A stretch of DNA of 26,857 bases from Prolixibacteraceae bacterium (GTDB lineage: Bacteria; Bacteroidota; Bacteroidia; Bacteroidales; Prolixibacteraceae). A model generated the notes under the pieces. That model saw only the letters and a list, made by a program, of their open reading frames with translations. It made no database searches and was not told the DNA's origin. The stretch lies in the NCBI GenBank assembly GCA_017998095.1, contig JAGODU010000044.1, forward strand, positions 1 to 26,857, in the 5' to 3' direction. Positions 24,444-26,857 of the stretch are shown in pieces. A program made the position numbers and the translations under genes. Numbering within the stretch: the first letter of the stretch is position 1; each line of letters opens with the position of its first letter.

Positions 24444-26857
24444 ATGGCAAAAAATGGTTTTAAAATATCGAACTGCACCAAAACAATAGTGCTTATCGTA
24501 CTGCTAATCATTGTAAGCTCATTTTTGTATTTTCCTTCGCTGCTTACAGGGAAGGCGCTTGAAGCCCACGACCTTCAGGCATATAAAGGAATGTCGAAAG
24601 AACTTGCCGATTACAGAGATAAAACCGGCGAAGAAGCTTTATGGACGAACAGTATGTTTGGCGGAATGCCGGCATATCTGATTTCAGCAAAATACAAAGG
24701 GAATGTTACAACCGTTATTACTTCAATACTAAACGTAGTACCAAGGCCTGCAAACTACCTGATAATAAGTATTTCTCTGTTCTTTTTACTGGGAATGATA
24801 CTTGGAGCTTCTCCGTGGATAAGCTTTGCAGGGGGATTAGCCTATGGCTTTGCAACTTTTATTTTTATATTGGTTGATGCGGGGCATATGACCAAAGTAC
24901 TCACACTTTCTTATTTTTCATTGTTGATAGCAGGTATCTATCTGGCCTATAACAAAAAAGCAATTCCCGGTAGCCTGATAACTGCTTTGGGCTTATCGCT
25001 GATGCTAAATGCCAATCATCCTCAGATGACTTATTATGCAGGAATAATGGTTTTAATTATTGGCATTACATATTTGATTTTTGCTATCAAAGAAAAACAA
25101 ATTGCGGAATTCCTGAAATCAACAGGCTTTCTTGTAGCTGCAGCAGTTTTAGCAGTTGGCATGAACAGCGGTCCGTTGCTTACGACATTAGAATACGGGA
25201 AGTATTCAACCAGAGGGCAATCAGACCTGGCAGAGAAAAGCAATAACCAGACTGATGGTCTTGACCGTGATTATATCCTTGATTATAGTTATGATGTTGG
25301 TGAAGCGTTGACTGCGTTCATTCCCCGCTTTAAAGGAGGTGGCATGAGTGAACCATTAGGTGAAAGTTCAGCGGTATATAAAATGATTGAAAAATCTCAG
25401 GGGAAAGCCAATGCAAAGGAATTTACCAAAACAATGCCTTTATACTGGGGTAGCCAGCCAATTGCAGGAGGAACTTTTTACTATGGAGCAGTTTTATGCT
25501 TCCTGTTTGTTTTAGGGCTTTTCATTGTAAGGGGAAAAGAAAAATACTGGATAGCAGCTGTAGTGGTAGTTTCATTCCTTTTATCATTAGGGAAGAATAT
25601 ACCTTTCCTTGCTAATTTCATGATTGATAGTTTTCCGGGTTACAGTAAATTCAGGGATGTAAAGAACATCATTGTTATTCAGCAATTTGCGATGGCTGTC
25701 TTGGGATTACTGGCAGTAAAAGAAGTTTACCTCAGAAATATTGACTCGAAGAAATTTATAAATTCTTTAAAATATGCTTTTGGTATAACCGGAGGTCTGG
25801 CATTGATATTTGTATTAATACCGGGATTAGCGGGCAATTTCCAGGGCAATTCAGACGCACAGCTTGTACAGGGCGGATGGCCAAAAGAATTTATTGATGC
25901 CCTGATATCTGACCGTAAATCAATATTGAGAATGGACTCATTAAGGTCGTTTATTTTTGTAGCCCTAGCTGCAGCAGGTTTATGGGCATTCTGGACAAAA
26001 AAGATCAAGGGGTGGCATGCGCTTGCATTGTGGGTATTACTTATTCTTGCTGATATGTGGCCAATAAATAAGAAATATCTTAACAGTGAAGATTTTGTTT
26101 CAAAAAGAAAAACAGAAGTTCCATTTACACCTTCAAAGGCAGATGAAATTATACTTGCTGATAAAGATCCTGACTACAGGGTTTTAAATATTGGATTAAG
26201 CACTTTCAATGATGGTTCTACATCATACTTCCATAAATCAATAGGAGGATACCATGGAGCCAAGATGAAACGTTATCAGGAACTCATTGAAAATGGTATC
26301 TCAAAAGAAATTCAGGAGATAGCTGCCAGGTTTAAAAATATAAAAACACAGGAAGACCTTGACGGAGTTATGGCAGGATTAAATTCACTGAACATGCTTA
26401 ATACCAGATATTTGATTTACAATCAGGGAGCTGCCCCTATTAAGAATCCTAATTCAATGGGCAATGCCTGGTTTGTTGAAAATTGTAAAATAGCAGCAAA
26501 TGCAAATGAAGAACTTGAATCGGTAAGTAAAATAGATATTGCCAATACTGCAGTAGTTGACAAACAATTCAGCAACCTTGTTTCAGGTAAAAGCTTTAAA
26601 ATTGATCCTTCTGCAGAAATATCATTAAAATCATATGCTCCAAACAAACTCGTGTACAGTTCAAGTAGCAACAGTGAACAATTAGCAGTATTTTCTGAAA
26701 TATATTATCCTAAGGGATGGATTGCAAGTATAGACGGGAAAGAAGCACCATATTTCAGGGCAAATTACGTTTTACGATCGATGGTAATACCAGCCGGAAG
26801 CCATGAAATAGTGTTTGAATTCAAACCTGCGACATACAAGAAAGGCAACAATATAGC
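24444..26857 (+). CDS. YfhO-family large membrane protein (partial, C-terminus beyond the window edge)
   Basis: My translation gives about 804 residues before the window ends with no stop. The N-terminus has one helix (about 13-30) followed by the family signature region (ALEAHDLQAYKGMSKELADY, then LWTNSMFGGMPAYLIS) and repeated hydrophobic segments (for example IISISLFFLLGMILGASPW and ALGLSLMLNANHPQMTYYAG). Near residues 390-425 is FPGYSKFRDVKNIIVIQQF. The later soluble part contains FHKSIGGYHGAKMKRYQE and, near the end, YYPKGWIASIDGKEAPYFRA, both typical of Bacteroidota YfhO proteins. Bacillus YfhO acts in glycosylation of teichoic acid, so a GT-C-like glycosyltransferase role is plausible here. 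ATG 24444 is the first in-frame start after the promoter. Confidence 0.87.
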   Translation, partial: MAKNGFKISNCTKTIVLIVLLIIVSSFLYFPSLLTGKALEAHDLQAYKGMSKELADYRDKTGEEALWTNSMFGGMPAYLISAKYKGNVTTVITSILNVVPRPANYLIISISLFFLLGMILGASPWISFAGGLAYGFATFIFILVDAGHMTKVLTLSYFSLLIAGIYLAYNKKAIPGSLITALGLSLMLNANHPQMTYYAGIMVLIIGITYLIFAIKEKQIAEFLKSTGFLVAAAVLAVGMNSGPLLTTLEYGKYSTRGQSDLAEKSNNQTDGLDRDYILDYSYDVGEALTAFIPRFKGGGMSEPLGESSAVYKMIEKSQGKANAKEFTKTMPLYWGSQPIAGGTFYYGAVLCFLFVLGLFIVRGKEKYWIAAVVVVSFLLSLGKNIPFLANFMIDSFPGYSKFRDVKNIIVIQQFAMAVLGLLAVKEVYLRNIDSKKFINSLKYAFGITGGLALIFVLIPGLAGNFQGNSDAQLVQGGWPKEFIDALISDRKSILRMDSLRSFIFVALAAAGLWAFWTKKIKGWHALALWVLLILADMWPINKKYLNSEDFVSKRKTEVPFTPSKADEIILADKDPDYRVLNIGLSTFNDGSTSYFHKSIGGYHGAKMKRYQELIENGISKEIQEIAARFKNIKTQEDLDGVMAGLNSLNMLNTRYLIYNQGAAPIKNPNSMGNAWFVENCKIAANANEELESVSKIDIANTAVVDKQFSNLVSGKSFKIDPSAEISLKSYAPNKLVYSSSSNSEQLAVFSEIYYPKGWIASIDGKEAPYFRANYVLRSMVIPAGSHEIVFEFKPATYKKGNNI

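Overview
This window comes from the chromosome of a low-GC member of the Bacteroidota. The evidence is a complete core operon of the type IX secretion system (T9SS/gliding machinery), which is restricted to this phylum, several exact TAnnTTTG promoter -7 elements of the Bacteroidota type, and little sign of Shine-Dalgarno sequences. I see no tRNA, rRNA, CRISPR array, insertion sequence or phage gene. The longest stretch without a gene is about 270 bases (10769-11036).

Left part (1-10768, all minus strand). Reading in the direction of transcription: topA, then an arginase-fold protein that has lost most of its metal ligands, then, behind its own promoter, porP/sprF - gldK(porK) - gldL(porL) - gldM(porM) - gldN(porN). 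This is the same PKLMN order as in Porphyromonas gingivalis. A perfect 38-bp palindrome, probably a terminator, follows gldN. Beyond it lies a second, closely related GldK-like lipoprotein gene, cut by the window edge.

Middle part (11037-15565, plus strand). A class A penicillin-binding protein (PBP1A type), a large Ig-like/SbsA-like lipoprotein that starts one base after the PBP stop, and a 96-residue all-helical protein form a probable operon.

Right part (15566-26857). A minus-strand operon encodes WbpE-, WbpD-, WbpA- and WbpB-like enzymes, enough to make UDP-2,3-diacetamido-2,3-dideoxy-glucuronic acid from UDP-GlcNAc. Divergent from it is a plus-strand operon of two GT4-type glycosyltransferases and a methyltransferase. 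A Wzx-type flippase (minus) and a YfhO-like large membrane protein (plus, cut by the edge) follow. Together these are a surface-glycan locus.

How the parts may work together: in P. gingivalis, T9SS cargo is joined to anionic LPS through a linking sugar made by the Wbp/Vim pathway. Here the T9SS core and the Wbp enzymes lie about 8 kb apart, so the right-hand locus may supply the glycan onto which the left-hand machine anchors its cargo. That link is inference. The most unusual single items are the duplicated GldK, the degenerate ureohydrolase beside the T9SS operon, and a mirror-symmetric divergent promoter pair between the Wbp operon and the glycosyltransferase operon.
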